From Jilunia laotingensis (GTDB lineage Bacteria > Bacteroidota > Bacteroidia > Bacteroidales > Bacteroidaceae), in the NCBI RefSeq assembly GCF_014385165.1, contig NZ_JACRTF010000001.1:2170001-2234000 (forward strand): a DNA stretch of 64,000 bases, given 5' to 3'. A program made the translations under genes and the position numbers. Under the pieces are notes generated by a model. That model was given only the letters and a program-made list of their open reading frames with translations. It did no database searches and had not been told where the DNA came from. How positions within the stretch are numbered: the stretch's first letter is position 1; each line of letters starts with the position of its first letter. Positions 47,036 through 60,359 of the stretch are shown here, one piece after another.

Positions 47036-49324
47036 TTAATAGATAACTTTCCGACTTATTTTGCCTTGTTGCAGGATATAAAGTCCCTTTTGTGGAAGAT
47101 CGAATTCTGATAGTCCGTTTATGGGCTTCCGGCTGTCGATCAATGTTCCGTTACTTGTAAAGAGCTTCACGATGGGTTCGTTGCTATTTGTATTGATGCG
47201 GCTTATGACGGTAAGATGTCTTCCGTTCAAGGTGACTTGTAGTCTCTCCTCTGTATTATCTTCAGTATAGATGATCGATTGAGGTGGATTATCACTTTTG
47301 TATTTTAAAGTAAAGTCGTCTATGTAATTCATATCATCCACGGAAGAACTTCCGGCTGTCATATTTATCTTGTAGACCGTAGGTTGTCCGCTTTGGATAT
47401 TGAAAAGTACATTTTGGCTCTCCCCCGAGGCTATATTCATTAATACTGAGCCCGATGAGCTTGTTGCCGGGACCCATGACACACCGTTGTTTGTGGAGTA
47501 ATAAAGTCTCAGGGTAGTGGTCACGTTTGTCGGATTCCATACTTGGAAGGATACGGAATGAATGTTGTTTTCTGCGGGAGTGGTAGTTTTGATTTCTCCT
47601 CCTTTATATATGCCGATTGATTTTGTTCCGTTAGCTTTATCTGTTCCGGGAGCTTGTACCAATGCTTTCGAGAAATCCCATTTACTGAATTTACCTTGTA
47701 TATTTCGGGCATTTCCGCTTGTAACATCCATCTCTTCAAAGTCTTCGGTCAAGGTTTGGAGCATGTCTGTTTGCGTCTTGAACTGTATAACTCCTTCGCT
47801 TGATTCGCTGATATCCGTAAGGATGACTTCTGTTTGTAGCCCGCTCCAGGACGAAATGGAAGGTGAACTTTGGTTTGTCAGTGAAGTAACATTCCCGGTT
47901 CCCGGGAAAGGGTCTCCTCCTGTATTGATGACATAATTTCCTTGGACGGCTTTCTGTGCCCTCAACATTTCATAATACATATGTTTAGGGTCGATATTGA
48001 TTTTGTTCGATGTCCAAGCATCTATATTGGTGGAATCTACCCGGAATACTAACATCCCATGCCCTGGTAGATACTCGTCCCATCTGCTTTGTTGCCGGTT
48101 TTCCAAAAGGAAGAACTCTTCCTTGATGGGCGTATTAATGCGAAATCCTTCATTCGAACTATTCAAGGCGGTCAATGTATACGTACCTTTTTCGTTTATA
48201 ATACGGGGAGTTGCCCATCCCAGTGCATACCGTTCATACAGTGAATAGCCACAGGGAGTTTTGCTTTTATTGAAATAGCTGCCCGATGCCATGACCGACC
48301 AGGTATTGGGGTGTTCGCTTTCACCTCCCGAACTGCTATAGTCGGTATCGTAATAGTCTTTTAATCCCAACACATGGCTGAACTCGTGGACTATTGTACC
48401 TATTCCGTCTTGCACATGCGACCCTTCAAGGCCGTTTAGTTCGACCGAACAGGCATATCTGCCGAAAGTGACGTTATCTAATGTGAAGTTGGATGGCAGT
48501 GATGAGGCATGAGGCCATAAATAATTCGTATTGTTTCCTGCGAAGTTCGAGCCTGCTCCGGCAAAAATGAAGTAGATCATATCAACCTGATTGTCCCCGT
48601 TTAAGTCGTAGTCTTTATAATTCACCAATTCATCGGCTGCTATGCAGGCTGCTTGAGCAAGTTGATGGGCATTTTCCGTTTGCCGGGCATCCGTCTGTCT
48701 ATAGTTGATGCCTACCGGACCTACTACATTGAAAGTGGGGCTGAACTTTCCCATGGAGTTATCGTAGAAGTAATCGTTGACACTACCGGTGCTTCCGTTG
48801 TCAGTGTAGTTTCTTTGATTCACCATAGCCGTAAATCTGTCTTTTGCATCTTCATGCTCAAACTTTCTGTCCGAGAATTCGACTAATATGATTAGCCCTT
48901 TGAATTTGCTGTAATCGAAGTCGACATCTTTTTGTAACAGCCCGTTCCGTGTATAGGCCTTATTCGCTGCTTCTTTTGAAATATGGGTGAAAGGTGGATG
49001 TATGTATTTACTTATCCCATTCAGGAAGCTCTTTTCCGTTGGCGAACGTTGAAGTTCGTCTCTGGCTGTGTAGTTTGAAGGTATCAGAGATCCGTTCCCT
49101 TCTTGTGCATATACATAAAAGCCCTTCTTGTTTTTTATGACTGTATATCCGTCTTCCGTTGTGACGTAGTTCATAAATTCATCTCCATGCTGACGTAAAG
49201 TGATGCTACTTCCATCCGGTTGTGTGATGGTGACGGGATACGGATAAGCTGGTATTGCCCCTATTGATTGGTGGCTGCTTAAAAAGACAACTGATAGAAT
49301 AAAGATCTTGAGATAGCTTTTCAT
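47036..49324 (-). CDS. M6-family zinc metalloprotease, sorting-like tail
   Basis: 762 residues; signal peptide 1-23. Propeptide-like YPVTITQPDGSS, then the protease domain with HEFSHVLGL (His313, Glu314, His317). The region after about 530 has a MAM-like beta domain, and the last 75 residues form a sorting-like tail (IVKLFTSNGTLI, KGLYILQQGKISRKVIY). A shorter paralogue of the 1099-residue protein at 11182. It lies upstream of the GLUG gene on the same strand and is divergent from the second regulator. Confidence 0.87.
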   Translation of the reverse strand: MKSYLKIFILSVVFLSSHQSIGAIPAYPYPVTITQPDGSSITLRQHGDEFMNYVTTEDGYTVIKNKKGFYVYAQEGNGSLIPSNYTARDELQRSPTEKSFLNGISKYIHPPFTHISKEAANKAYTRNGLLQKDVDFDYSKFKGLIILVEFSDRKFEHEDAKDRFTAMVNQRNYTDNGSTGSVNDYFYDNSMGKFSPTFNVVGPVGINYRQTDARQTENAHQLAQAACIAADELVNYKDYDLNGDNQVDMIYFIFAGAGSNFAGNNTNYLWPHASSLPSNFTLDNVTFGRYACSVELNGLEGSHVQDGIGTIVHEFSHVLGLKDYYDTDYSSSGGESEHPNTWSVMASGSYFNKSKTPCGYSLYERYALGWATPRIINEKGTYTLTALNSSNEGFRINTPIKEEFFLLENRQQSRWDEYLPGHGMLVFRVDSTNIDAWTSNKINIDPKHMYYEMLRAQKAVQGNYVINTGGDPFPGTGNVTSLTNQSSPSISSWSGLQTEVILTDISESSEGVIQFKTQTDMLQTLTEDFEEMDVTSGNARNIQGKFSKWDFSKALVQAPGTDKANGTKSIGIYKGGEIKTTTPAENNIHSVSFQVWNPTNVTTTLRLYYSTNNGVSWVPATSSSGSVLMNIASGESQNVLFNIQSGQPTVYKINMTAGSSSVDDMNYIDDFTLKYKSDNPPQSIIYTEDNTEERLQVTLNGRHLTVISRINTNSNEPIVKLFTSNGTLIDSRKPINGLSEFDLPQKGLYILQQGKISRKVIY

Positions 49325-49354
49325 TGTGGAACTGATTAGTTGTTAATCCGAAAG

Positions 49355-49362
49355 CAAATGTA
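49355..49362 (-). promoter_or_regulatory. -7 box of the second M6 protease gene
   Basis: TACATTTG on the minus strand, about 31 bases before the start codon at 49324. Confidence 0.5.
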
Positions 49363-49461
49363 GCGGATACCTGCAATATTTGAAAATGGAAAATCAACCG
49401 ATTCTTGAATAAGGTGTTGTTTTTGAAAGTAAAATGCTGTTTTATATCCTGAATTAATGGT

Positions 49462-49469
49462 TATATTTG
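49462..49469 (+). promoter_or_regulatory. -7 box of the second TPR-AraC regulator
   Basis: TATATTTG, 20 bases before the start codon at 49489. It matches the arrangement before the paralogue at 39010. Confidence 0.55.
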
Positions 49470-49488
49470 CAGAAAACAGATTAAAAAG

Positions 49489-51186
49489 ATGTCAGTGAAA
49501 CTATTTCTTATACTTTTAGCTCTTTCATTGAATGTACAAATTTGGGGAATGGGAGTCGATGCAGATATAAGTCCCGCCCAAGTATGGTTCCAAAAAGGAG
49601 AAGCCTGTTACCGTGATAGTAACTGGATTGAGGCATTGGATAATTATAGTAAGCTGGTTCCTATTTATAAAAAAGAGCCTTTAAACGATCCGAATCTTTT
49701 TGCCCGAGGATTCAGTTCGGCAGGGAATATTTGCCAGATTGAAGAGCAGTATATTCAGGCGCTTGATTATTATATACTCGGCTTGGAGGCTTCCGAAAGG
49801 GCGAAGAATGAAGCTTTGTATGACCGTTGCTTGGGAAATATTGGCAATATTTACATGCTCTTCAAAGATTATGAGACAGCATTGCTCTATTACGACAAAG
49901 GATATAATCGTTGTGTGGCTAACAATGATTTTGATATGCAAGTGAAATTTCTCACCAATATGATCAGTACCTATTGTTATATGTTACAGCCGGACAAGGC
50001 GAAAGAGTGTCATCAGAAGCTTATCAAACTCCCTGTTAAGGATATAGAGATGCATACATTTTATAATTTGATCAATCAAGCACTTATTGCACAGACAGAG
50101 GAAAACTATTCCGGAGCGATTTATTTTCATAAGCAAGCCTTGGAGTATGCCTGTCAGCGAGTCTTGGATGAGCGTTTCGTGGCTGCCGAATATAGGGAAC
50201 TGAGTAATGTATATAGGGAAAAGGGGGAAATCATGCTGGCAATAGAGTGTCTGAGGAAAAGCGAGGAGATTGCCGCACGAAAAGGATATACCATGCAAAT
50301 GGCGGAATGTTATAAATTGTTGTCCCAATTATATGGGTTAAATTCGGATAGTGTTTTGGCGAACCATTATCAGGCTTTATATATTTCTTTTTCTGATTCC
50401 ATCAATCAAAGGGAGTATAATAAGGTAAAGAACAAATTGGTGCGATATGAAGAACAACAAAATAATACATATATCGGTAAGTTGAGCGATCGGATAAATC
50501 TTCAGCGTTGGATTATTATTGTCGTATCTGTCTGCTTTTGTATTGTTTTGGTATTGATCTTCTTCATTGTTCGGCAGAATAAAATGCTGCAACGTGCATA
50601 TCATACTCTCTTTAACCGGAATAGTGAATTGATCGACTCGGATGAGAAGTACAAGCAGATGCAAAAGAAATATCTGTCGGTAGTGGAACTGCTGAAAAAG
50701 TGCCGGCAAGTGGAAGAAGCGAGAGAAAGTAAGGAGGTACACGCGATGGATACCAAAGAGATGGAGAACATGGGTGATAAGAAATTGTCTCCTGCATTGA
50801 GTACTGAACATACTGAAAAGTTATTAGAAGATATTCTTAAGGTGATGGAGGATGGTACCTATGTATTCAATCCGGATTTTAGCTTGAATCAGTTGGCAAA
50901 ACTTGTTAATTCAAATACGAAGTATGTTTCATGGGTAATTAATGATACGTACAATAAGAATTTCAGAACTTTTATAAATGAATACCGCATTCGTGAAGCT
51001 AGTAAGAGACTTCTGAATACGGAAAAATATGGAAGCCTTACTATTCAAGCTATTGCCGAGGATGTTGGCTTCAAGTCTGTAACCAATTTTGTGGTATCCT
51101 TTAAAAGGAATGTTGGGATCACTCCGTCTCTTTATCAGAAAATGGCTCGTAAGGAAGTAATTATTGAAGAAGAGGAGGAAGGATGA
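49489..51186 (+). CDS. Membrane-spanning TPR regulator with AraC-type HTH (paralogue)
   Basis: 565 residues with the same order as the protein at 39010: signal peptide, TPR region, membrane helix at about 341-360 (WIIIVVSVCFCIVLVLIFFIV), linker, AraC-type domain (FRTFINEYRIREASKRLL). Long stretches are identical or nearly so, the clearest differences being in the linker between membrane helix and HTH. It is divergent from the M6 gene. The two regulators look like a tandem duplication that later enclosed, or was separated by, the surface-protein genes. Confidence 0.88.
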   Translation: MSVKLFLILLALSLNVQIWGMGVDADISPAQVWFQKGEACYRDSNWIEALDNYSKLVPIYKKEPLNDPNLFARGFSSAGNICQIEEQYIQALDYYILGLEASERAKNEALYDRCLGNIGNIYMLFKDYETALLYYDKGYNRCVANNDFDMQVKFLTNMISTYCYMLQPDKAKECHQKLIKLPVKDIEMHTFYNLINQALIAQTEENYSGAIYFHKQALEYACQRVLDERFVAAEYRELSNVYREKGEIMLAIECLRKSEEIAARKGYTMQMAECYKLLSQLYGLNSDSVLANHYQALYISFSDSINQREYNKVKNKLVRYEEQQNNTYIGKLSDRINLQRWIIIVVSVCFCIVLVLIFFIVRQNKMLQRAYHTLFNRNSELIDSDEKYKQMQKKYLSVVELLKKCRQVEEARESKEVHAMDTKEMENMGDKKLSPALSTEHTEKLLEDILKVMEDGTYVFNPDFSLNQLAKLVNSNTKYVSWVINDTYNKNFRTFINEYRIREASKRLLNTEKYGSLTIQAIAEDVGFKSVTNFVVSFKRNVGITPSLYQKMARKEVIIEEEEEG

Positions 51187-51321
51187 TTGGCTTTGTTTTT
51201 ATATTTGGGAGATAATATCGTTTGGGTGTGTAAAGTAAACTGGGGCATGTTCTGTTTTTCAGACTCATCGGTCGGGGAACGTCTAGCTTCAAGGGGTGTA
51301 GCACTCTCGACGAGCGTAAAG

Positions 51322-51930
51322 TTACAACAAATTAAATCTATTTTCAAACTTTATCGCCAGTTGTTGCGCAATAGATCCCCAATTGGCTAATGGCATGGTT
51401 CATTTCTTTCGTCGGTTGTGATAAGCTAGGTAAACAAGCTTTTCAAGTGTGGTGTCGTTAGGGAATACCCCTTGTTTTGGTTACTTTCCGTATTTGGCAG
51501 TGATAATCTTCAACCGTATTTATGGTATAAATCATGCGGTGTATATCCGGTGTAAGCTGGAAATATTTAGTAAACCTCTCCTAGTTATCTTGTCATGATT
51601 TGATAACGATTGGGCATTTTTCGCCTCATTTCTCATCCGGATTAAGCCGTTCTGTTTTTGCTGCATCCTTATTGCCAGCCTCATAGCCCCGTTTCAATTC
51701 TTTGAGAAACTCCTTCTGGTGTTTACTGCCAACGTATTTGATTGAGTGGTGTATCTGATGGGCTATGCAAAGATGTACTATGGTATCAGGGATACGCTTT
51801 GAATGGCATCAGGGAAGCCTTTTAAACTATTATCGACATAAGCAATAAAGGTATCTTGAACACTAGGCCCTGTAGGTCTGTAAGTACGTTTAACCAAAAG
51901 TTTGTGTCTTTCCCCTGTTTTTTTATGTTC
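51322..51930 (-). pseudogene. Decayed IS256-family transposase, C-terminal portion
   Basis: Read leftward across several frame changes, the sequence gives FWLNVLTDLQ, VQDTFIAYVDNSLKGFPDAI, DTIVHLCIAHQIHHSIKYV, KHQKEFLKELKRGYEAGNKD, IYTINTVEDYHCQIRKVTKT and KWTMPLANWGSIAQQLAIKF, ending at a stop at 51322-51324. These are in the order of an IS256-type (mutator) transposase. At least three frameshifts and a missing N-terminal part make it dead. It lies between the regulator and the rRNA promoter region. Confidence 0.8.
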
Positions 51931-52140
51931 TTGTGCCTTTCCCCCTTCTTTCTTCCTTTCCCTTCCTTTTTTTCTCGGTCCTCCTCCGTCGCGGTTCCCG
52001 CGCGTCCTCTTGCCCCCCCCCTTATGATATAATCCCCCCTTGTAATATAATAATGTGTCCCCCTTTCCTTTCGCTTTCTTCCCCCTTCCTTTCATCGCCC
52101 TGTTTCCCAGCCCCTTGCGAAAAAGTTTTTCATTTTGTGT
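51930..52140. other. Pyrimidine-rich tract upstream of the rRNA promoters
   Basis: For about 200 bases the + strand is dominated by C and T, with runs such as CCCCCTTC and CCCCCCCC, broken by short AT patches. Open frames across it are of low complexity and are not genes. It starts where IS256-type sequence ends. It might have an unusual DNA shape upstream of the promoters. Confidence 0.5.
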
Positions 52141-52158
52141 AAAAAAGTTCCCTTTATG

Positions 52159-52190
52159 TTTTGGAGTTGTCCTCCCTTTCCCTATCTTTG
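52159..52190 (+). promoter_or_regulatory. rRNA promoter P1
   Basis: TTTTG (52159-52163), a 19-base spacer and TATCTTTG (52183-52190) match the Bacteroides consensus exactly. Confidence 0.85.
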
Positions 52191-52329
52191 CACCCGCTTT
52201 CGAGAGGTAAAGCGTTCGTTTCTTGACATCCTTGCAGTGGGCGGCCCCCGGTTTTTTCCTTCTTTCTTTTTCCTCCCTTTCGCAGAGAGAGGCGGTTGGG
52301 GAAGGGGAAAGCAAAAAAACCTTAAAGGA

Positions 52330-52361
52330 TTTGGTGGTTTCGAACAAAACCCCTACCTTTG
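52330..52361 (+). promoter_or_regulatory. rRNA promoter P2
   Basis: TTTG (52330-52333), a 20-base spacer and TACCTTTG (52354-52361). The start-site region is similar to that of P1 (GCAtCCGCTTTC-like), which suggests a duplicated promoter. Confidence 0.85.
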
Positions 52362-52616
52362 CATCCGCTTTCTGAAACGAGGCCTCCGGGCCGTCAGGAG
52401 ACAGTTAGTTCTTTGAAATATTGATAAACAATACAAGTAGTACATCCCGGCCCCCGCCCTTTTGGGCGGTGGGCCGGGTCCAAGATAAAGAACCGTCATT
52501 TCCGGCCCGGGCCGTTTTTTTTCGGCCCGGTTCCGGTGGTTTTCTTGATAAATCGCGGCATCCATGACAGAGCAAGAACGGCCCGGGGCTTATGCCCCGG
52601 GTCTCGACAATACTTT
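52362..52616 (+). other. rRNA leader with GC-rich hairpins
   Basis: After GTTCTTTGAAATATTGATAA (a leader stretch of antiterminator-like position) there are strong hairpins such as CCGCCC/GGGCGG and GGCCCGGGGC/GCCCCGGG. CGCGGCA at 52554-52560 can pair with TGCCGCG at 54150-54156 after the 16S gene, giving part of a processing stem. Confidence 0.6.
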
Positions 52617-54142
<1,526 letters not shown>

Positions 54143-54292
54143 GGAGCGGTGCCGCGTTTTATCTCTTTCCGGTTCTTTACCTGTCCTGCTTGTACTTGTT
54201 TATTTATAGATATGATCGACCGCCCGTGTTCTTTGCGGGCATAGATGAACAAGAGAAAACAGAAGCCGGGTCTACGCAGACCGGGTTGAACT

Positions 54293-54366
54293 AGTCCTAT
54301 AGCTCAGTTGGTTAGAGCGCTACACTGATAATGTAGAGGTCGGCAGTTCAACTCTGCCTGGGACTA
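54293..54366 (+). tRNA. tRNA-Ile (GAT)
   Basis: 74 nt. Acceptor AGTCCTA/TGGGACT with one G-U pair, anticodon loop CTGATAA with GAT, T-loop TTCAACT. No encoded CCA. In the 16S-23S spacer. Confidence 0.96.
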
Positions 54367-54443
54367 CTTCCAGAAGGCCGACGCCCTTCCCCTCGGGTCC
54401 TCTCCGGCCCCGTCCGGAACCCCGCCCGGCCGTCTTCTGAGAA

Positions 54444-54517
54444 GGGGGATTAGCTCAGCTGGCTAGAGCATCTGCCTTGCACGCAGAGGGTCAACGGTTC
54501 GAATCCGTTATTCTCCA
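54444..54517 (+). tRNA. tRNA-Ala (TGC)
   Basis: 74 nt. Acceptor GGGGGAT/ATTCTCC, anticodon loop CTTGCAC with TGC, T-loop TTCGAAT. No encoded CCA. In the 16S-23S spacer after tRNA-Ile. Confidence 0.96.
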
Positions 54518-54651
54518 CATTCCCTGAGGGGACACGATCTTTGACATGATGTACAAAAGTAAACGAAAAGCGAAAAGCTGAAAGTATTAGCCGTCCGGGG
54601 TGGCGCTGACGTGTGCGAACGCGTCCTCGCTCCCGCGGCGGCGGACAGAAG

Positions 54652-57520
<2,869 letters not shown>

Positions 57521-57594
57521 CTTCCGTCCGCCCGGCGCTTTCCGCCCCGCCCTGCGGGTTCGCCCTTCGTTTGCTTTTCCGTCATGTCCGCCTC

Positions 57595-57706
57595 ATTCAG
57601 GTGGCTACAGCGCCGGGGTTCCACCTCTTCCCATCCCGAACAGAGAAGTTAAGCCCGGCCACGCCGATGGTACTGCGTAACAGTGGGAGAGTAGGTAGCC
57701 GCCGTC
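57595..57706 (+). rRNA. rrf: 5S ribosomal RNA
   Basis: Typical 5S core CCATCCCGAACAGAGAAGTT and GTAACAGTGGGAGAGTAGG, with end regions GGTGGCTACAGCGCC and GTAGCCGCC that pair. Ends approximate. Confidence 0.93.
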
Positions 57707-57710
57707 TTGC

Positions 57711-57755
57711 CGCCCCCCCCCGCCCCTGAAGGGACGCGGGGGGGCTTTTCTTTTT
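57711..57755 (+). terminator. rRNA operon terminator
   Basis: A GC stem (CCCCCCGC pairing with GCGGGGGG, and CCCT/AGGG at the tip) followed by CTTTTCTTTTT. Confidence 0.85.
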
Positions 57756-57814
57756 GCCGCGGGCCGCCGTCGCCCCCCCCCCCGCGGGAGGCCGGAGACG
57801 CCCGGAAGGCGCGA

Positions 57815-58516
57815 CGGAATGAACTGCTCGTTCACACTGGTGGCAGGGAAGTAATGGCGGACTATCTGTTAAATAATGGGAACTATATCCAAGGTAATCT
57901 TACGCAGCTAATAACGGTGGTGGTGTGAGAGCTTGAGCAGGACAAAACTCACTGTATGATTTATAATAGTGATAATACTGCCTCTACCACCACAGCCTAC
58001 CTGATTAGTGAATATGGTATAAAGTTCACCACAGGAGAGGTAGGCCAGACGTAATCACTGATATTTTTCTCAAATGACCGCCAGTCTTGTGCGTGAACCA
58101 GTTACTTCCAACAAAGATAACCGCTTAGACGATTACGGTGATGATGTCCCAGCAGCTCTCCGTCAACCCCATACAGAATACCTAACAGGTTACAACTAAT
58201 CGGATAATGATCAATATATTAGTATGGCTCTTTTAAAGAAAGCAAGATTCTGTGCCATCCGAGTACCTTCAGCGGGCATACGCCAGTTGTAGTTGAGATA
58301 CTTATTACTCTTTTTCGATATCCAGCGGGGGCGATGGATGTTAAGGAAAAGCTTCATGTTGTGAAGAAGAAAGTCTTGAACAACGACAGGATCATAAAAG
58401 TCTTTGCTTTCGATATTCTAACCAGAATACTGTTCGGGAACCACATGCTTTTCTTCAAGATAAATAATAACTTCATCAGTGTGTTCCTGCACGTTTACAA
58501 GATCAAAGTAATCTAA
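57815..58516 (-). pseudogene. Decayed ISAon1-family transposase (both gene parts)
   Basis: Leftward reading from 58516 gives LDYFDLVNVQEHTDEVIIYL, an in-frame stop, then SKDFYDPVVVQDF, FLNIHRPRWISKKSNKYLNY and PAEGTRMAQNLAFFK with a stop at 58211: the pattern of the ISAon1 N-region protein. Further left, frames with stops read VDGELLGHHHRNRLSGYL, CGELYTIFTNQ and KITLDIVPII followed by IVRHYFPATSV, the DDE transposase part. The remnant ends near 57815, close to the rRNA terminator. Confidence 0.75.
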
Positions 58517-58519
58517 ATT

Positions 58520-58900
58520 ACCTTAAGTAAAGAAAGAGGCGGCAACCATTTGTTTCCATGACATAAAACATTGATAAAAAAGCAAACTTAATAGTTTTCT
58601 GATATAACCCTTCAGGGTTTTACGTTGGTTCCATATATTATTATGCCTTAACATACACGTGGCGATTTGTAAATTCTTCAAATTTCCTTTTGGGATATGT
58701 CAACTAATAGCATATGTTTCCATCAAATAATTTCATTATCCATATTGATACTTAAATGTATTGATGAAATTTAAAAGAAACAATCTTTTAGTTAAAACAA
58801 AAATACCTTGAATTATGTTACATATATAAAGTCGGGAATTACATGATTAAAAGATGTAAAAAAAACTACATCATATTCTTTTAGTCATTATATTTATGCC
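58520..58900. other. AT-rich gap without a recognised gene
   Basis: About 380 bases between the ISAon1 remnant and the next gene. It contains a small AACCC-TTC-AGGGTT stem near 58605 and a GATGTA/TACATC inverted pair at about 58853-58872 that may belong to the next gene's control region. I see no coding sequence or clear promoter. Confidence 0.4.
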
Positions 58901-58937
58901 CGATTTCGTAAGAAGTCTAATTAATACATTTAAAACG

Positions 58938-59372
58938 ATGAAAACTTCTGTAAAGTTCATATTATTTTTTGTTCTGCTGATGCTGTCATTTAGCATTAAA
59001 GGCAACGCATTGAATAGCGCAGAAGCTTCGTCTTCTAATTGTGTTTGTGAAATATCCTCTTTTTCATCCTCTAATGGAGTTACTACTACCTTTGACGGAG
59101 ATATTTCATACAATGATAAAATTCAGGCACTCTCATGTTCTGATGTTGAATTGGGAGTGAAACCTGTATCTGAAACCTTTTCTTCCTTTCAGCGTCTGCG
59201 CCGCTCTATTGAGGTCTCTGACTTCTTAAAAGATGTCTTGCAGAAACTTTGTTTAAGAGAGAATTTGTTAGTTCTGGACAAAAGTAAATCCCATCCTTCT
59301 GATAAGGATTCTTATTACGCTCTATTAGGTTGCGAATACTATATTTTCGCATTGAGACGTATTATTATTTAA
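58938..59372 (+). CDS. Small secreted protein of unknown function
   Basis: 144 residues from ATG 58938, chosen because it gives a clean signal peptide (MKTSVKFILFFVLLMLSFS); a start at 58896 would add 14 residues before it. The mature part is Ser-rich (SSSNCVCEISSFSSSNG) with an alpha-helical C-terminal half and ends with LGCEYYIFALRRIII. I recognise no family. It precedes the TonB operon by about 150 bases on the same strand, but a promoter-like box between them suggests separate transcription. Confidence 0.5.
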   Translation: MKTSVKFILFFVLLMLSFSIKGNALNSAEASSSNCVCEISSFSSSNGVTTTFDGDISYNDKIQALSCSDVELGVKPVSETFSSFQRLRRSIEVSDFLKDVLQKLCLRENLLVLDKSKSHPSDKDSYYALLGCEYYIFALRRIII

Positions 59373-59393
59373 TTCCACATTTTGATTGTAACG

Positions 59394-59401
59394 TACATTT
59401 G
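59394..59401 (+). promoter_or_regulatory. -7 box upstream of exbB
   Basis: TACATTTG fits TAnnTTTG; start codon 119 bases downstream. No convincing -33 element. Confidence 0.4.
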
Positions 59402-59519
59402 CTGTACAGTTTCACATTCTTAGATGAGACTGTAGAGCCTAGAGTGCGCTATGTCTTTTCGTAGTTGAATTTTTTTATTTCAATCAAATAACAAATTCTT
59501 TAAAAACAAAAAACTGATT

Positions 59520-60332
59520 ATGGAAACTACTCAAAAAAAGAATGCCTCTTTTAAAGGTATTAAATCTGCGGGACTGGTTATTATATGTTGCTTTATAATA
59601 GCCGTTTGTATCTATCATTTCTTGTTAGGGAATCCGTCCAATTTTATGAACAACGATCCTAATAATCATCCGTTGCCTGGTAATTTTCTAGGAACCATCT
59701 ATAAAGGTGGTGTAATTGTGCCGGTTATTCAGACATTGTTGCTAACCGTGCTTGCACTGAGTATCGAACGGTATTTTGCTCTCCGTTCTGCATTTGGTAA
59801 AGGTTCATTGGTGAAGTTTGTGGCTAACATTAAGAATGCATTAGCTACCGGAAGCCTTCAGAAAGCGCAGGAAATCTGTGATAACCAAAGAGGTTCGGTT
59901 GCTAATGTAGTAACTGCGACACTAAGAAAGTATGACGAAATGGATAAAGATTCTTCTTTGTCCAAAGATCAGAAATTGGTTGCTATTCAGAAAGAACTTG
60001 AGGAAGCTACAGCTCTCGAACTTCCAATGATGGAACAGAACCTACCTATCATCGGTACGATTACAACTCTGGGAACGTTGATGGGATTGCTTGGTACGGT
60101 AATTGGTATGATCCGTTCATTTGCAGCTTTGGCTGCCGGTGGCTCTGCCGATTCTATGGCACTTTCACAAGGTATTTCTGAAGCTTTGATCAATACAGCT
60201 TTTGGTATTCTTACTGGTGCTTTGGCTGTAATTTCTTACAATTATTTCACGAATAAGATTGATAAGTTGACTTATAGCCTTGATGAAGTTGGCTTCTCTA
60301 TTGTGCAGACATTTGCTGCAACTCATAAATAA
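59520..60332 (+). CDS. exbB: ExbB/TolQ-type proton channel subunit
   Basis: 270 residues. An N-terminal membrane helix at about 15-35, a second near 60-82, a cytoplasmic loop, then paired helices at about 175-200 (PIIGTITTLGTLMGLLGTVIGMI) and 215-240 (GISEALINTAFGILTGALAVI), the conserved MotA/TolQ/ExbB core. With ExbD it uses the proton gradient to drive TonB. First gene of the operon. Confidence 0.93.
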   Translation: METTQKKNASFKGIKSAGLVIICCFIIAVCIYHFLLGNPSNFMNNDPNNHPLPGNFLGTIYKGGVIVPVIQTLLLTVLALSIERYFALRSAFGKGSLVKFVANIKNALATGSLQKAQEICDNQRGSVANVVTATLRKYDEMDKDSSLSKDQKLVAIQKELEEATALELPMMEQNLPIIGTITTLGTLMGLLGTVIGMIRSFAALAAGGSADSMALSQGISEALINTAFGILTGALAVISYNYFTNKIDKLTYSLDEVGFSIVQTFAATHK

Positions 60333-60359
60333 ATGTGCTAACCCTTAAAAATTAAGATC

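Noticed and set aside
51778..52416. Open frames in the pyrimidine-rich region as proteins
   Set aside because: Extreme base bias produces open frames; only the left edge matches anything (IS256-type transposase remains).
52513..52540. Terminator in the rRNA leader
   Set aside because: A GC stem with a T-run is visible, but the T-run is in the loop rather than after the stem, so it is more likely leader folding.
58334..58516. Rightward 60-residue frame as a gene
   Set aside because: It is the antisense shadow of the ISAon1-type N-region remnant on the other strand.
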